From assembly GCA_009923965.1 (NCBI GenBank), contig RFSL01000009.1, positions 1 through 15,605 on the forward strand: DNA of 15,605 bases. Reading direction: 5' to 3'. The notes beneath the pieces are model-generated. The model saw nothing but the letters and a program-made list of their open reading frames with translations, had not been told where the DNA came from and did no database searches. This DNA is from Flavobacteriia bacterium. GTDB taxonomy: Bacteria; Bacteroidota; Bacteroidia; Flavobacteriales_D; Crocinitomicaceae. The stretch's first letter is position 1. Every line of letters begins with the position of its first letter. This document shows, piece by piece, positions 1-8,131 of the stretch. The position numbers and the translations under genes are program-made.

Positions 1-180
1 TTTTTTAACTTTCAAGGCATATGAATTTGGATTTTTAAGTTTTACATTTAAGGAGAAGGAAACTTGCTTTGCGTCCATTTTTCCCATTTTAAATCCTTCA
101 TAGCTAATAAATTTTGGAAGCTCAAACGGTGCGCAGGAAGTTACAAAAATGAAAATAATAAAATAGCTTAGGATTTTCAT
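1..180 (-). CDS. LEA type 2-like lipoprotein (N-terminal part only)
   Basis: The first 60 codons of a gene that runs off the left edge. It opens with a lipoprotein signal peptide: a short hydrophobic stretch ending in V-T-S-C, so Cys16 is the likely lipidated residue and the protein would sit in the cell envelope. The segment after it contains a V-K-L-K-N-P-N-S-Y pattern (about residues 48-56). An NPN in this setting is typical of the LEA14/WHy (LEA type 2) domain. That assignment is inference from a short stretch. The ATG overlaps the stop codon of the upstream M20 peptidase gene (ATGA), which suggests translational coupling in one operon. Lipoprotein status is fairly secure; the domain is tentative because most of the protein is outside the window. 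Confidence 0.7.
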   Translation of the reverse strand, partial: MKILSYFIIFIFVTSCAPFELPKFISYEGFKMGKMDAKQVSFSLNVKLKNPNSYALKVKK

Positions 181-1571
181 GGATTTGAATTTAACTCTTT
201 GAAATACTTGTAAAAGTAAGGAATCGTTTCAATTCCTTTGTAAAAATTAAAAAGTCCGAAGTGCTCATTTGGCGAATGAATTGCATCGCTATCTAAGCCA
301 AATCCCATTAAAATTGTTTTTAAACCAAGTTCCCTTTCAAAAAGCGCAACAATCGGAATACTACCGCCACTGCGAACAGGAATTGGTTTCTTTCCAAAGG
401 ATTTTTCGTAGGCCATGCTTGCGGCTTTGTAGCCAATAGAATCAATTGGTGTAACGGCCGCTTCACCACCGTGATGTGGCTTCACCAAAACTCGAACCGA
501 ATTGGGTGCAATTTTATTAAAATGATGTGTAAATAACGCTGTGATTTCCTCGGGATTTTGGTCTGGAACAAGGCGCATCGATATCTTTGCAAATGCTTTA
601 GAAGCGATTACTGTTTTTGCGCCTTCACCAATATATCCACCCCAAATACCATTTACATCTAAGGTTGGTCGAATAGAACCTCGCTCCATGGTAGAATAAT
701 TTGCTTCACCCATTGTTTCCTTTAAATCTAAAGCCTTGCAATATGCCTCGTGAGAAAACGGTGCTTTTGCCATTTCTTGACGTTCGGTATCTGTTAATTC
801 AACAACCCTATCATAAAACCCAGGGATATTAACTTTTCCATTTTCATCGTGCAACGAAGCAATCATTTCTGCAAGAACATTAATTGGATTTGCAACACAG
901 CCGCCATATAAACCAGAATGTAAATCACGATTTGGGCCGGTAACTTCCACCTCAACATAACTTAAGCCTCTTAGTCCTGTTGTTACAGAGGGAACGTCAT
1001 TTGCCAACATTCCTGTATCAGATACAAGAATGATGTCTGCTTTCAGTTTTTCTTTGTTTTCTTTTACAAAAATTGCAAGATTTCCACTTCCCACTTCCTC
1101 TTCCCCTTCTATCATAAATTTTACATTGCAGGGTAGTTCGCCAGAACTTAACATCGCTTCAACGGCTTTTAGATGCATGAACATTTGTCCCTTATCGTCG
1201 CAGGCCCCTCGAGCGAAAATTGCTCCTGCTGGATGAATAACTGTCTTTTTTATTACTGGCTCAAAAGGTGGAGAAGTCCATAAATCAATTGGATCAGCAG
1301 GTTGTACATCATAATGACCATATACCAAAACTGTAGGTAATGAAGGGTCGATTATTTTTTCTCCATAAACAATTGGATAACCTGCCGTTTGGCAAATTTC
1401 AATTTTATCCAAGCCAATTTCTTTAAAGCTATTTGCCAAGTGCTTTGCGCAATCGGTGACCTGTGATTTATACGATGGATCAGCAGAAACAGAAGGGATT
1501 TTAAGTAAGATTATTAATTCATTTAAAAAGCGATCTGCTTGTTTAGAAATAAAATTTTGGGTATTTTTCAT
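177..1571 (-). CDS. M20-family metallodipeptidase
   Basis: A 464-residue zinc peptidase of the M20 family (dipeptidase/carnosinase-like branch), expected to hydrolyse dipeptides or other short peptides in the cytoplasm, as there is no signal peptide. The di-zinc site is complete: G-H-Y-D-V-Q-P near residues 85-91 (His86 metal ligand, Asp88), A-R-G-A-C-D-D-K-G at 120-128 (Asp125 bridging metal), E-G-E-E-E-V-G-S at 155-162 (Glu158 probable general base, Glu159 ligand), S-D-T-G at 184-187 (Asp185), and a C-terminal H-S-P-N-E-H that supplies the last His. His218 in the D-L-H-S-G stretch lies in the dimerisation/lid region typical of this branch. Length is normal for the family. Exact substrate cannot be read from sequence. 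It is followed by a lipoprotein gene with a 4-base overlap. Confidence 0.93.
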   Translation of the reverse strand: MKNTQNFISKQADRFLNELIILLKIPSVSADPSYKSQVTDCAKHLANSFKEIGLDKIEICQTAGYPIVYGEKIIDPSLPTVLVYGHYDVQPADPIDLWTSPPFEPVIKKTVIHPAGAIFARGACDDKGQMFMHLKAVEAMLSSGELPCNVKFMIEGEEEVGSGNLAIFVKENKEKLKADIILVSDTGMLANDVPSVTTGLRGLSYVEVEVTGPNRDLHSGLYGGCVANPINVLAEMIASLHDENGKVNIPGFYDRVVELTDTERQEMAKAPFSHEAYCKALDLKETMGEANYSTMERGSIRPTLDVNGIWGGYIGEGAKTVIASKAFAKISMRLVPDQNPEEITALFTHHFNKIAPNSVRVLVKPHHGGEAAVTPIDSIGYKAASMAYEKSFGKKPIPVRSGGSIPIVALFERELGLKTILMGFGLDSDAIHSPNEHFGLFNFYKGIETIPYFYKYFKELNSNP

Positions 1572-1624
1572 TGCTGGGTTTTTAGGCTTTCAAAATTGCG
1601 AAATATTGCTGGTTTTTTAGGCTT
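1570..1624. repeat. Near-exact 20-base direct repeat at the dipeptidase start
   Basis: Bases 1570-1589 and 1605-1624 are the same 20-mer with one mismatch (position 9, G versus T), offset by 35 bases. Read on the minus strand, each copy ends in C-C-A-G-C-A-A-T. In the copy next to the gene this runs into the ATG start codon of the M20 peptidase; in the distal copy the start codon is replaced by ATA. It looks like a local duplication of the translation start region. Confidence 0.75.
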
Positions 1625-1636
1625 AATTAAAAACAT

Positions 1637-1644
1637 TATTTTTG
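1637..1644 (+). promoter_or_regulatory. Possible -7 promoter element (TATTTTTG)
   Basis: TATTTTTG fits the Bacteroidota -7 consensus TAnnTTTG and lies about 60 bases upstream of the ATG of the choice-of-anchor L gene. The matching -33 TTG is not clear; only a T-run is found at about the right distance. In this AT-rich DNA a chance match is possible. Confidence 0.3.
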
Positions 1645-1704
1645 TCATGCAACTAATAAGAAAAATGTAGTGTCTTGTTTTTTAAACTTTAACGATCTTT
1701 TCAT

Positions 1705-3708
1705 ATGATAAAATTTATCACTTCATTTGTTTTTGTGTCATTAAGCCTAATGGCATTTTCTCAAAGTGTAGTAGTTTCAAACACACAAACTCCAACACAA
1801 CTTGTAAATAATGTTTTATTGGGAATGGGAGTGACTGCATCGAACATTACTATTAATGGAAATCCTGTCACCGCAAATGCTGTGCAAGGAAATGTCGCAA
1901 AGTTTACAAATACAAATCCGACATTTCCAATTAGTTCGGGTTTGTTATTAACCACAGGAAATGCCATTGCAGCCCAAGGACCTAATAGTTCTACAAATTT
2001 TTATAACAATCTACCTGCCACTGCAAGTGTCGCTACAGATCCACATTTAAATATTTTAGCGGCAGGAACTTTAACAAATGGTGTTGTTTTAGAGTTTGAT
2101 TTCATCCCAACAGGTGACACCTTAAATTTTCGGTATATATTTGGTTCGGAAGAATACCCTGAATTTTCTCCTTCCACCTGGAATGATGCTTTTGGCTTGT
2201 TTCTGTGGGGGCCAGGAATCACGGGGCCATATGTTTTAGCAGGGTATCCAAATGGCGCAAATATTGCTACAATTCCTGGGGGAATTCCTGTAACAATAAA
2301 CAATGTAGGAGATGCTTCTAATACACAGTATTACGTTTTTAATGATAACGGCTCAACTTATGGAAACGCTATTCAATACGATGGAACAACCGTTCTACTA
2401 ACTGCAGCGGCATCTGTTCAATGCAATCAAACCTATCATATAAAACTTGCAATATCTAATGTTTCAGATATGCTGTATGATTCAGGGGTATTTTTAGAGG
2501 CAAATAGTTTTTCATCAAATGTTGTAGATGTCGCGGTAGCAACTGTGACTGGAGATACTACAATTATTGAGGGTTGTAATTTTGCAGATATTGTTTTTAC
2601 AAGACCAGAAGGAAACATGCTTGATACACTCTCTATAATTTACACAATTGGAGGAACTGCAACGGAAGGTGTTGATTATACAAATTTAATTGATACAATC
2701 CTCTTTTTACCTGGCGTTGATACTGTTATTCTAAATTTAACACCTCTACAAGATAATATAATTGAAGGCTATGAATCAGTTATTATTTCCGTTAATATCA
2801 TAAATCCCTGTGGTGATACCATTGTTTCTTCAGGAACTATTTATGTTTGGGATGGTCCAATTATAGATTCTTTATGGTCTACTAATGCAAATTGTCTTCC
2901 TACTGGTTCTGTGCATGTTACTGTTGTAGCGCCTTTAGTGCCGGCAACCTATATTTGGACTTATCCAGATTCTTCTTTAACCTTTAGTGGCCCCGATTGG
3001 CAAAATATAAATCCCGGATGGTATTATATTACTGTAACACAGGCGCAATGCTCTGTTAGTGATAGCGTTGAGGTTTTACTTACGGCTCCACCACTTGCGA
3101 ATTTTAGTGTTGTTGCACCTTTGTCTAACTGTCAACCAGCAGAGTTTGCCTTTGTTAATAACAGCCTTAACGCCACAAGCTATAATTGGACTTTTGGAGA
3201 TGGAAATGGAAGCGCAGGAAATAATCCTTCGCATACTTATTCAAACCAAACTTTTGGAACTTACACCGTTCAATTAATTGCTTTCGTTGATCCTTCGTGT
3301 GAATCTGATACAACACTTACAATTAATCTTGATGTTTGTGCTTGTATTGATCCTACTGCACTAAATTTCAATGCATTAGCAAATATTGACGATGGCTCAT
3401 GTATTTATCCTAACCCTGAGGTTTTTGCTCCCAATGTTTTTACACCTAATTCAGATGCTGAGAATCCAACTTTCTTTTTAGACTGTAAGAAAGTAGTTTC
3501 TTTAGAATTGACAATTCTAAATCGTTGGGGATCCGTTGTTTTTTCAAAAAGCAGTTCTGATTTAATAAACAATAACCCTGCTTGGGATGGAAAAATAGAT
3601 GGGGATTTAGCGAAGGAAGGTATTTACTTTTATATTTATAAAGCTACTGGTATTACCAATCAAGTCGTTGAAGGTCATGGGTTTTTACACCTAATCTCAG
3701 ATAAATAA
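1705..3708 (+). CDS. Secreted choice-of-anchor L protein with PKD and T9SS type B sorting domain
   Basis: A 667-residue exported protein. Residues 1-20 are a signal peptide ending A-F-S-Q. Residues about 28-270 match the choice-of-anchor L domain, with the characteristic F-G-S-E-E-Y-P-E-F at 146-154. Residues about 275-385 resemble a Calx-beta fold (T-A-T-E-G-V-D-Y at 318-325). A beta-rich segment follows (390-460), then a PKD domain (465-545) with Y-N-W-T-F-G-D-G at 493-500. A D-P-T-A-L-N-F-N...D-D-G-S-C motif at 549-566 is seen often in marine Bacteroidota surface proteins. Residues about 573-667 form the gliding motility-associated C-terminal domain (N-R-W-G at 606-609, A-W-D-G at 626-629). 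Such proteins are moved across the outer membrane by the type IX system and displayed or released. The ligand is unknown; an adhesive role is inference. The next gene starts 19 bases downstream. Confidence 0.93.
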   Translation: MIKFITSFVFVSLSLMAFSQSVVVSNTQTPTQLVNNVLLGMGVTASNITINGNPVTANAVQGNVAKFTNTNPTFPISSGLLLTTGNAIAAQGPNSSTNFYNNLPATASVATDPHLNILAAGTLTNGVVLEFDFIPTGDTLNFRYIFGSEEYPEFSPSTWNDAFGLFLWGPGITGPYVLAGYPNGANIATIPGGIPVTINNVGDASNTQYYVFNDNGSTYGNAIQYDGTTVLLTAAASVQCNQTYHIKLAISNVSDMLYDSGVFLEANSFSSNVVDVAVATVTGDTTIIEGCNFADIVFTRPEGNMLDTLSIIYTIGGTATEGVDYTNLIDTILFLPGVDTVILNLTPLQDNIIEGYESVIISVNIINPCGDTIVSSGTIYVWDGPIIDSLWSTNANCLPTGSVHVTVVAPLVPATYIWTYPDSSLTFSGPDWQNINPGWYYITVTQAQCSVSDSVEVLLTAPPLANFSVVAPLSNCQPAEFAFVNNSLNATSYNWTFGDGNGSAGNNPSHTYSNQTFGTYTVQLIAFVDPSCESDTTLTINLDVCACIDPTALNFNALANIDDGSCIYPNPEVFAPNVFTPNSDAENPTFFLDCKKVVSLELTILNRWGSVVFSKSSSDLINNNPAWDGKIDGDLAKEGIYFYIYKATGITNQVVEGHGFLHLISDK

Positions 3709-3727
3709 AAAAACGAGTAAGCAATCC

Positions 3728-5431
3728 ATGAAAAAGATTTGGGTTTTTATTTTTAGTAGCGCCCTTGGAATCTTGATTTTTTTTGGGTTTTATCGTTCGC
3801 AGATTTTTAAAAAAGTTGCGCTGGGAAATAAAATTTATGGCGGGGTTTTTACCTATTATTCTTCTGAAAAGCAAAATTGTTATTTCCCTTTAAGCTCAAA
3901 TTCGATTAATGAACAGCGTGTTTTATCCCAAATCTTTGAGCCTTTATTGATAATAGACGCTAAAAATAAAATAATTGGCAATCTCGCTGGAAATTTTACT
4001 GTAAGCCAAGATTACAAAACAATACAGCTTAAAATTAGATCGGCTGTGTATTTTCATGCTGACCCTTGTTTTGGCGGAAGCACGAAGAAAATGACTGTTG
4101 AAGATGTAAAATTTTCTCTAGAATTTGCTTGTTCTGCGAGCCCCTTAAATAAACTAAGTCATTTCCTAAAAGACAAGATTGTTGGCGCTGAAGCCTTTTA
4201 TAAACTTTCAAGAAACTCTTTCCCTAAATCTGGAGTATCTGGAATAACGATAAAAGATGAGAATACGATTGAGATTAAATTAACGAATTCTTATACCAGC
4301 TTTTTAAATATCCTTACGCATCCTAATTTAACGGTATTCTCTAAAAGTGCATATGACTATTATGGAGTAGAAATTGTAAAACATGCTGTTGGAACTGGCT
4401 GTTTCTACTTAGGCGCGGCGACTGAAAATGGTGTTTCACTTTTGAGAAACAGCAATTATTGGAAAAAAGATGAATTTGGTAATCAGCTACCGTTTTTAGA
4501 TGAAATAAAGGTGGTTTACTCAAAAAATGAGCGTGAGCAATATAATGCATTTGGTAATAAGAAAGCTGATGTCCTTTTTGAACTCCCATTGGAAAATTTA
4601 GATGATGCTTTCGGTTCGCTATCTTCTGCAAAAAACGGGGGGAACTTGCTCCACAAAATAATTTACAAAAAAGGTTCTAAAATAAATTATTTGGCTTTTG
4701 ACTGCCAATCAATCCCTTTTAACAACGAAAAAGTTAGGCGCGCCTTTAGTTTAGCGATAGATAAAAAATTCATCTGTGATGAAGTGTTAAATGGCGATGG
4801 GAGGCCCGCAGAATTTGGTTTTGTGCCAGAGAGTAATTTTTATGCGCCCGACAAAAGTGAAGTTGTGGAATACAATCCTGCACTTGCAAAAAAACTTTTT
4901 TATGAGTCGGGCTACACGCCCAACAATCCCTTTCCAAAGCTTGACTTATTTGTCAGTAGCACAAAGGGAAGCTTAGTTGATAAGTGGTGTAGAGCTCTTG
5001 TAATACAATTAAACACAAATTTAGGTGTTGAATTGCGTGTTGTAAATTGCAACCTGAAAGAAAAAAATAACTTTATTGCAAGTAAAAAAGCTAAGATTTG
5101 GAGGACTGGTTGGGCGGCAGATTATGCAGATGCAGATTCCTTTCTTGCGTTGTTTTGTAGTCAAAATAAAAGTGAAAACAACCAAACCCGTTTCTATAAT
5201 AAAGAATATGATCGGCTTTTTTTAGCGTCGCAAATTACGACAAGTCAAGAAGAGAGAAATAAAATGCAGCAGAAGATAGATAAGCTTATCATTAAAACCC
5301 CAATAGTTATTCCTGTTTTTAGCGAAGATATTTTTGTGGTTATTAATCTGCGCGTTAGGGATTTTGAATTTAATGAGTTAGGATTAATTGATTTTTCTAA
5401 AATATATTTGAAAGAAATTCAAAAAAATTAA
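3728..5431 (+). CDS. ABC transporter solute-binding protein, family 5 (peptide type)
   Basis: A 567-residue protein of the DppA/OppA-type family (SBP_bac_5). The N-lobe has R-V-L-S-Q-I-F-E-P-L-L (64-74), a conserved opening strand, and M-T-V-E-D-V-K-F-S-L (122-131), the usual helix-start motif. Further on are K-V-R-R-A-F-S-L-A-I-D and, near the C-terminus, W-R-T-G-W-A-A-D-Y-A-D, both hallmarks of the family. Many Bacteroidota relatives are lipoproteins, but here the N-terminal hydrophobic segment (residues 4-22) has no lipobox cysteine, so the protein is probably anchored by an uncleaved helix or released after cleavage. No permease or ATPase gene is adjacent, so its partners must be elsewhere. 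It is likely co-transcribed with the gene 19 bases upstream. Its stop overlaps the stop of the convergent tryptophan dioxygenase gene. Confidence 0.92.
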   Translation: MKKIWVFIFSSALGILIFFGFYRSQIFKKVALGNKIYGGVFTYYSSEKQNCYFPLSSNSINEQRVLSQIFEPLLIIDAKNKIIGNLAGNFTVSQDYKTIQLKIRSAVYFHADPCFGGSTKKMTVEDVKFSLEFACSASPLNKLSHFLKDKIVGAEAFYKLSRNSFPKSGVSGITIKDENTIEIKLTNSYTSFLNILTHPNLTVFSKSAYDYYGVEIVKHAVGTGCFYLGAATENGVSLLRNSNYWKKDEFGNQLPFLDEIKVVYSKNEREQYNAFGNKKADVLFELPLENLDDAFGSLSSAKNGGNLLHKIIYKKGSKINYLAFDCQSIPFNNEKVRRAFSLAIDKKFICDEVLNGDGRPAEFGFVPESNFYAPDKSEVVEYNPALAKKLFYESGYTPNNPFPKLDLFVSSTKGSLVDKWCRALVIQLNTNLGVELRVVNCNLKEKNNFIASKKAKIWRTGWAADYADADSFLALFCSQNKSENNQTRFYNKEYDRLFLASQITTSQEERNKMQQKIDKLIIKTPIVIPVFSEDIFVVINLRVRDFEFNELGLIDFSKIYLKEIQKN

Positions 5432-6384
5432 ATAGATTTCAAGGCTTCATCAACCCATGCTTTCCCCCATTCTGTTTTTTCCTCACTGGACCAAAGCTGA
5501 GGATAAAAAATTCGCTTTTGAAGTCTTGGGGGTAAATATTTTTGCCAATTTGTCCCTCCTGTAGCGGGAATATCTTTTTCTGAAAGAGCTAAATAGCGCA
5601 CTGCGGATTTATAATGAGCCAAAGGCCAATTAATGTTGACATTTATGTCATTTCGACGCAGAGCGTCTATAATAACTTGATCTTTTTGGTCCTTAGTACT
5701 TAATCGTAGGTAAACCTGCCAAAGATTATTTGTTTTACACTTCTCGCCAAGCGAAAGGAGCGTTTTTTTATAACGCTCTTCAAATTGTGTAAGTGTCAAG
5801 GTCTTTTTCCCGGAATCCATTTTTGTTGCTCCTTCTTTCCAATAAACACATTCAAACATTTCAGTTATTGTAGAGGAAGCAGAAAATTTAGTGCGCTTAT
5901 CTTTCGCTACAAGGTTTATAAAATCACTACTGCATATTTCAATTTTTCGGTATTGCACCGACTGAAATCCACTTGCAGGCAATAAAGACATTCTAAATTT
6001 TAAAAATTGCTCCCGCTCCATTCCATCTACCATAATCTCAAAACTTTGAATTAATGCTTCAAAATACCGATTAATTCTGCCTACACGGGAAAGGAAAAAG
6101 TCTTTGTCTATTTTTACTTGTGCTCCTAATTGGTCAAATTCATTTAGCGCTAATTTAAAGTATAGCTCCGTGATTTGGTGATACATAATAAATACCTGCT
6201 CATCTGGAAATTGTGTCTTCGGTTTTTGTAAGCTCAGTAAGGTATCTAGTTCAATATAATCCCAATATGTGGTAACATCAGCGTGTAGCAAGCCATCTAA
6301 ATAAGAAGATAAATCTTGACCAAGTGCGCTGTATTTTTGCTCAAGTAGTTTTAATTTTTGTTGGATTTCAGGTGTTATTTCCAT
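5428..6384 (-). CDS. kynA: Tryptophan 2,3-dioxygenase
   Basis: A 318-residue cytoplasmic haem enzyme that opens the indole ring of L-tryptophan with O2 to give N-formylkynurenine, the first step of the kynurenine route. Key positions by comparison with characterised enzymes: His69 in V-F-I-M-Y-H-Q-I-T-E-L (distal His that contacts the indole), Arg146 in S-G-F-Q-S-V-Q-Y-R-K-I-E (138-149, binds the carboxylate), His257 in P-L-A-H-Y-K-S-A-V-R (proximal haem ligand) and Thr275 in P-A-T-G-G-T-N-W (273-280). The C-terminus (Y-L-P-P-R...R-I-F-Y-P-Q-L-W) is the form usual in Bacteroidota. No other kynurenine-pathway gene is in the window, so whether it serves tryptophan breakdown or NAD synthesis cannot be told. 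It shares a TTAA with the stop of the convergent solute-binding protein gene. Confidence 0.93.
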   Translation of the reverse strand: MEITPEIQQKLKLLEQKYSALGQDLSSYLDGLLHADVTTYWDYIELDTLLSLQKPKTQFPDEQVFIMYHQITELYFKLALNEFDQLGAQVKIDKDFFLSRVGRINRYFEALIQSFEIMVDGMEREQFLKFRMSLLPASGFQSVQYRKIEICSSDFINLVAKDKRTKFSASSTITEMFECVYWKEGATKMDSGKKTLTLTQFEERYKKTLLSLGEKCKTNNLWQVYLRLSTKDQKDQVIIDALRRNDINVNINWPLAHYKSAVRYLALSEKDIPATGGTNWQKYLPPRLQKRIFYPQLWSSEEKTEWGKAWVDEALKSI

Positions 6385-6456
6385 GCAATGTATTTTACAG
6401 TTTCCGAAATTAAGGAAAATTAACGTTCTTGTAGTCTGTTTCTTTTTTGGATAACG

Positions 6457-6484
6457 AAAAAAGGCTGGATCTTAGCCAGCCTTT
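6457..6484 (-). terminator. Rho-independent terminator of the 52-residue membrane protein gene
   Basis: On the minus strand a perfect 9-base-pair stem (AAAGGCTGG / CCAGCCTTT, 6460-6484) with a 7-base loop is followed directly by a run of six T. It lies 22 bases after the stop codon of the small gene at 6507-6665 and before the tryptophan dioxygenase gene, separating the two minus-strand genes. Confidence 0.82.
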
Positions 6485-6506
6485 ACTATTTAGTAGTCAA
6501 ATAAAT

Positions 6507-6665
6507 CTATGATTCTTTTTCTTCTTCAAAAATTCTTTTTGGACGTAATTGCTCGAATAATCCTAAGGTTATCCAATAAGGCAGAATAAAGCCCATTAAG
6601 AAAATTAGCATCCAAAATGCCATTCCGAAAATTAAAAGAAACAATACAATGCCGAAAGTGTTCAT
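6507..6665 (-). CDS. Small hydrophobic membrane protein (52 residues)
   Basis: An unrecognised small gene: ATG at 6665, stop TAG at 6507-6509, 52 residues. Residues 4-37 are almost entirely hydrophobic and aromatic (F, W, L, I, M, G, with one proline at 29), long enough for one long or two short membrane helices. The tail (39-52) is charged, with R-P-K-R followed by four acidic residues. A strong terminator follows the stop codon, and the gene is divergent from fumC with a 68-base gap, both of which support a real transcription unit. No function can be assigned. No clear -7/-33 promoter pair was found in the gap. Confidence 0.68.
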   Translation of the reverse strand: MNTFGIVLFLLIFGMAFWMLIFLMGFILPYWITLGLFEQLRPKRIFEEEKES

Positions 6666-6733
6666 CTTCTATTATTTTTGTAGTATAATTTAGTTTGTAA
6701 AATTATAAATTAATTACAAATAAAACACATAAA

Positions 6734-8122
6734 ATGGACTTTAGAATTGAAAAAGACACCATGGGAGATGTAAAAGTTCCTGCTAATCGCTACTGGGGTG
6801 CACAAACAGAACGTTCTAGAAATAATTTTAAAATCGGACCTGAAGGTTCAATGCCATTAGAAATAATTCACGCTTTTGCATATCTAAAAAAGGCAGCAGC
6901 ACAGGCAAATTGTGATTTAGGGGTTTTAGCGCCCGAGAAATCAGTGTTAATTTCAAGCGTTTGTGACGAGATTATTGCCGGAAAACACGACACTGAATTT
7001 CCCTTAGTAATATGGCAAACCGGATCTGGAACACAATCAAACATGAATTGTAATGAGGTTATTGCAAATCGTGGGCACGAAATTTCAGGAGGGAAATTAA
7101 CAGATGAAGCAAAAGTGCTTAACCCGAATGACGATGTCAATAAATCACAATCATCCAATGATACATTTCCTACAGCGATGCATATTGCGGCATATAAAAT
7201 GGTTGCAGAAAAAACACTGCCTGGCTTAGTGCATTTACGAAATGTGCTGAATTCAAAGGTAGAAGAGTTTAAAGACATTGTTAAAACAGGAAGAACACAT
7301 TTTATGGACGCAACGCCTTTGACGCTAGGGCAAGAATTTAGTGCTTATGTCTGTCAAATTGATAAATCGATTCGCTGCATCAATAATGCATTAGAAGCAG
7401 TTTCAGAATTAGCATTAGGAGGAACGGCTGTTGGAACAGGCTTAAATGCTCCTAAAGGCTATGATGTTTTAGTAGCTAAAAAAATCGCTGAATTAACGCA
7501 GCTTCCTTTTATTACGGCAGGCAATAAGTTTGAGGCTTTGGCTGCTCACGATGCAATGGTTGAACTTTCTAGCGCACTAAAACGAAGCGCTGTTTCTCTA
7601 ATGAAAATCGCAAACGATATCAGAATGCTGTCTTCTGGTCCTCGTTGTGGAATTGGGGAATTAATTATTCCTGATAATGAGCCAGGCTCTTCTATTATGC
7701 CTGGAAAAGTAAATCCTACTCAGCCTGAAGCGCTAACAATGGTTTGCGCGCAGGTAATGGGAAATGATGTCGTTGTGTCAATAGCTGGTGCAAGCGGGCA
7801 TTTTGAATTAAATGTTTTTAAGCCGGTAATTGCAGTAAATGTCTTGCAATCGGCACGACTTATCGGTGATGCTTGTCTTTCTTTTGCTGACAATTGTGCT
7901 GTTGGAATAAAGGCAAATTTACCCATTATCAAAAAACACCTTGAAAATTCACTCATGTTGGTAACAGCGCTCAACACTAAAATTGGTTATTTCAAAGCGG
8001 CAGAAATAGCAAAATATGCCCATAAAAATAATACAACGCTTAAAGAAGCTGCGGTTGGTTTAGGGCATGTTACTTCAGAAGAATATGACGCACTCGTTGA
8101 TCCCTCTAAAATGATTGGTTAA
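6734..8122 (+). CDS. fumC: Class II fumarate hydratase
   Basis: A 462-residue cytoplasmic enzyme that interconverts fumarate and L-malate in the TCA cycle; class II enzymes are homotetramers without an iron-sulfur cluster. Length is close to E. coli FumC. Visible motifs: S-G-T-Q-S-N-M-N (98-105) and S-S-N-D-T-F-P-T (140-147), which bind substrate; T-G-R-T-H-F-M-D-A (185-193) with catalytic His189; and the fumarate lyase signature G-S-S-I-M-P-G-K-V-N-P (318-328) with catalytic Ser319 on the mobile loop. The class II-specific pattern separates it from aspartase and argininosuccinate lyase, although aspartase is the closest alternative. The glycosyltransferase gene follows after only 9 bases, so the two are probably co-transcribed. 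Confidence 0.95.
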   Translation: MDFRIEKDTMGDVKVPANRYWGAQTERSRNNFKIGPEGSMPLEIIHAFAYLKKAAAQANCDLGVLAPEKSVLISSVCDEIIAGKHDTEFPLVIWQTGSGTQSNMNCNEVIANRGHEISGGKLTDEAKVLNPNDDVNKSQSSNDTFPTAMHIAAYKMVAEKTLPGLVHLRNVLNSKVEEFKDIVKTGRTHFMDATPLTLGQEFSAYVCQIDKSIRCINNALEAVSELALGGTAVGTGLNAPKGYDVLVAKKIAELTQLPFITAGNKFEALAAHDAMVELSSALKRSAVSLMKIANDIRMLSSGPRCGIGELIIPDNEPGSSIMPGKVNPTQPEALTMVCAQVMGNDVVVSIAGASGHFELNVFKPVIAVNVLQSARLIGDACLSFADNCAVGIKANLPIIKKHLENSLMLVTALNTKIGYFKAAEIAKYAHKNNTTLKEAAVGLGHVTSEEYDALVDPSKMIG

Positions 8123-8131
8123 TTTAATTCC

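Noticed and set aside
1705..5431. Choice-of-anchor L protein plus solute-binding protein as a new secretion or capture system
   Set aside because: Both are common families; only the 19-base spacing links them, and no third component is seen.
6868..7278. 136-residue open frame on the minus strand inside fumC
   Set aside because: It lies fully antisense to a strongly supported enzyme gene, and its translation shows no domain, signal or plausible composition.
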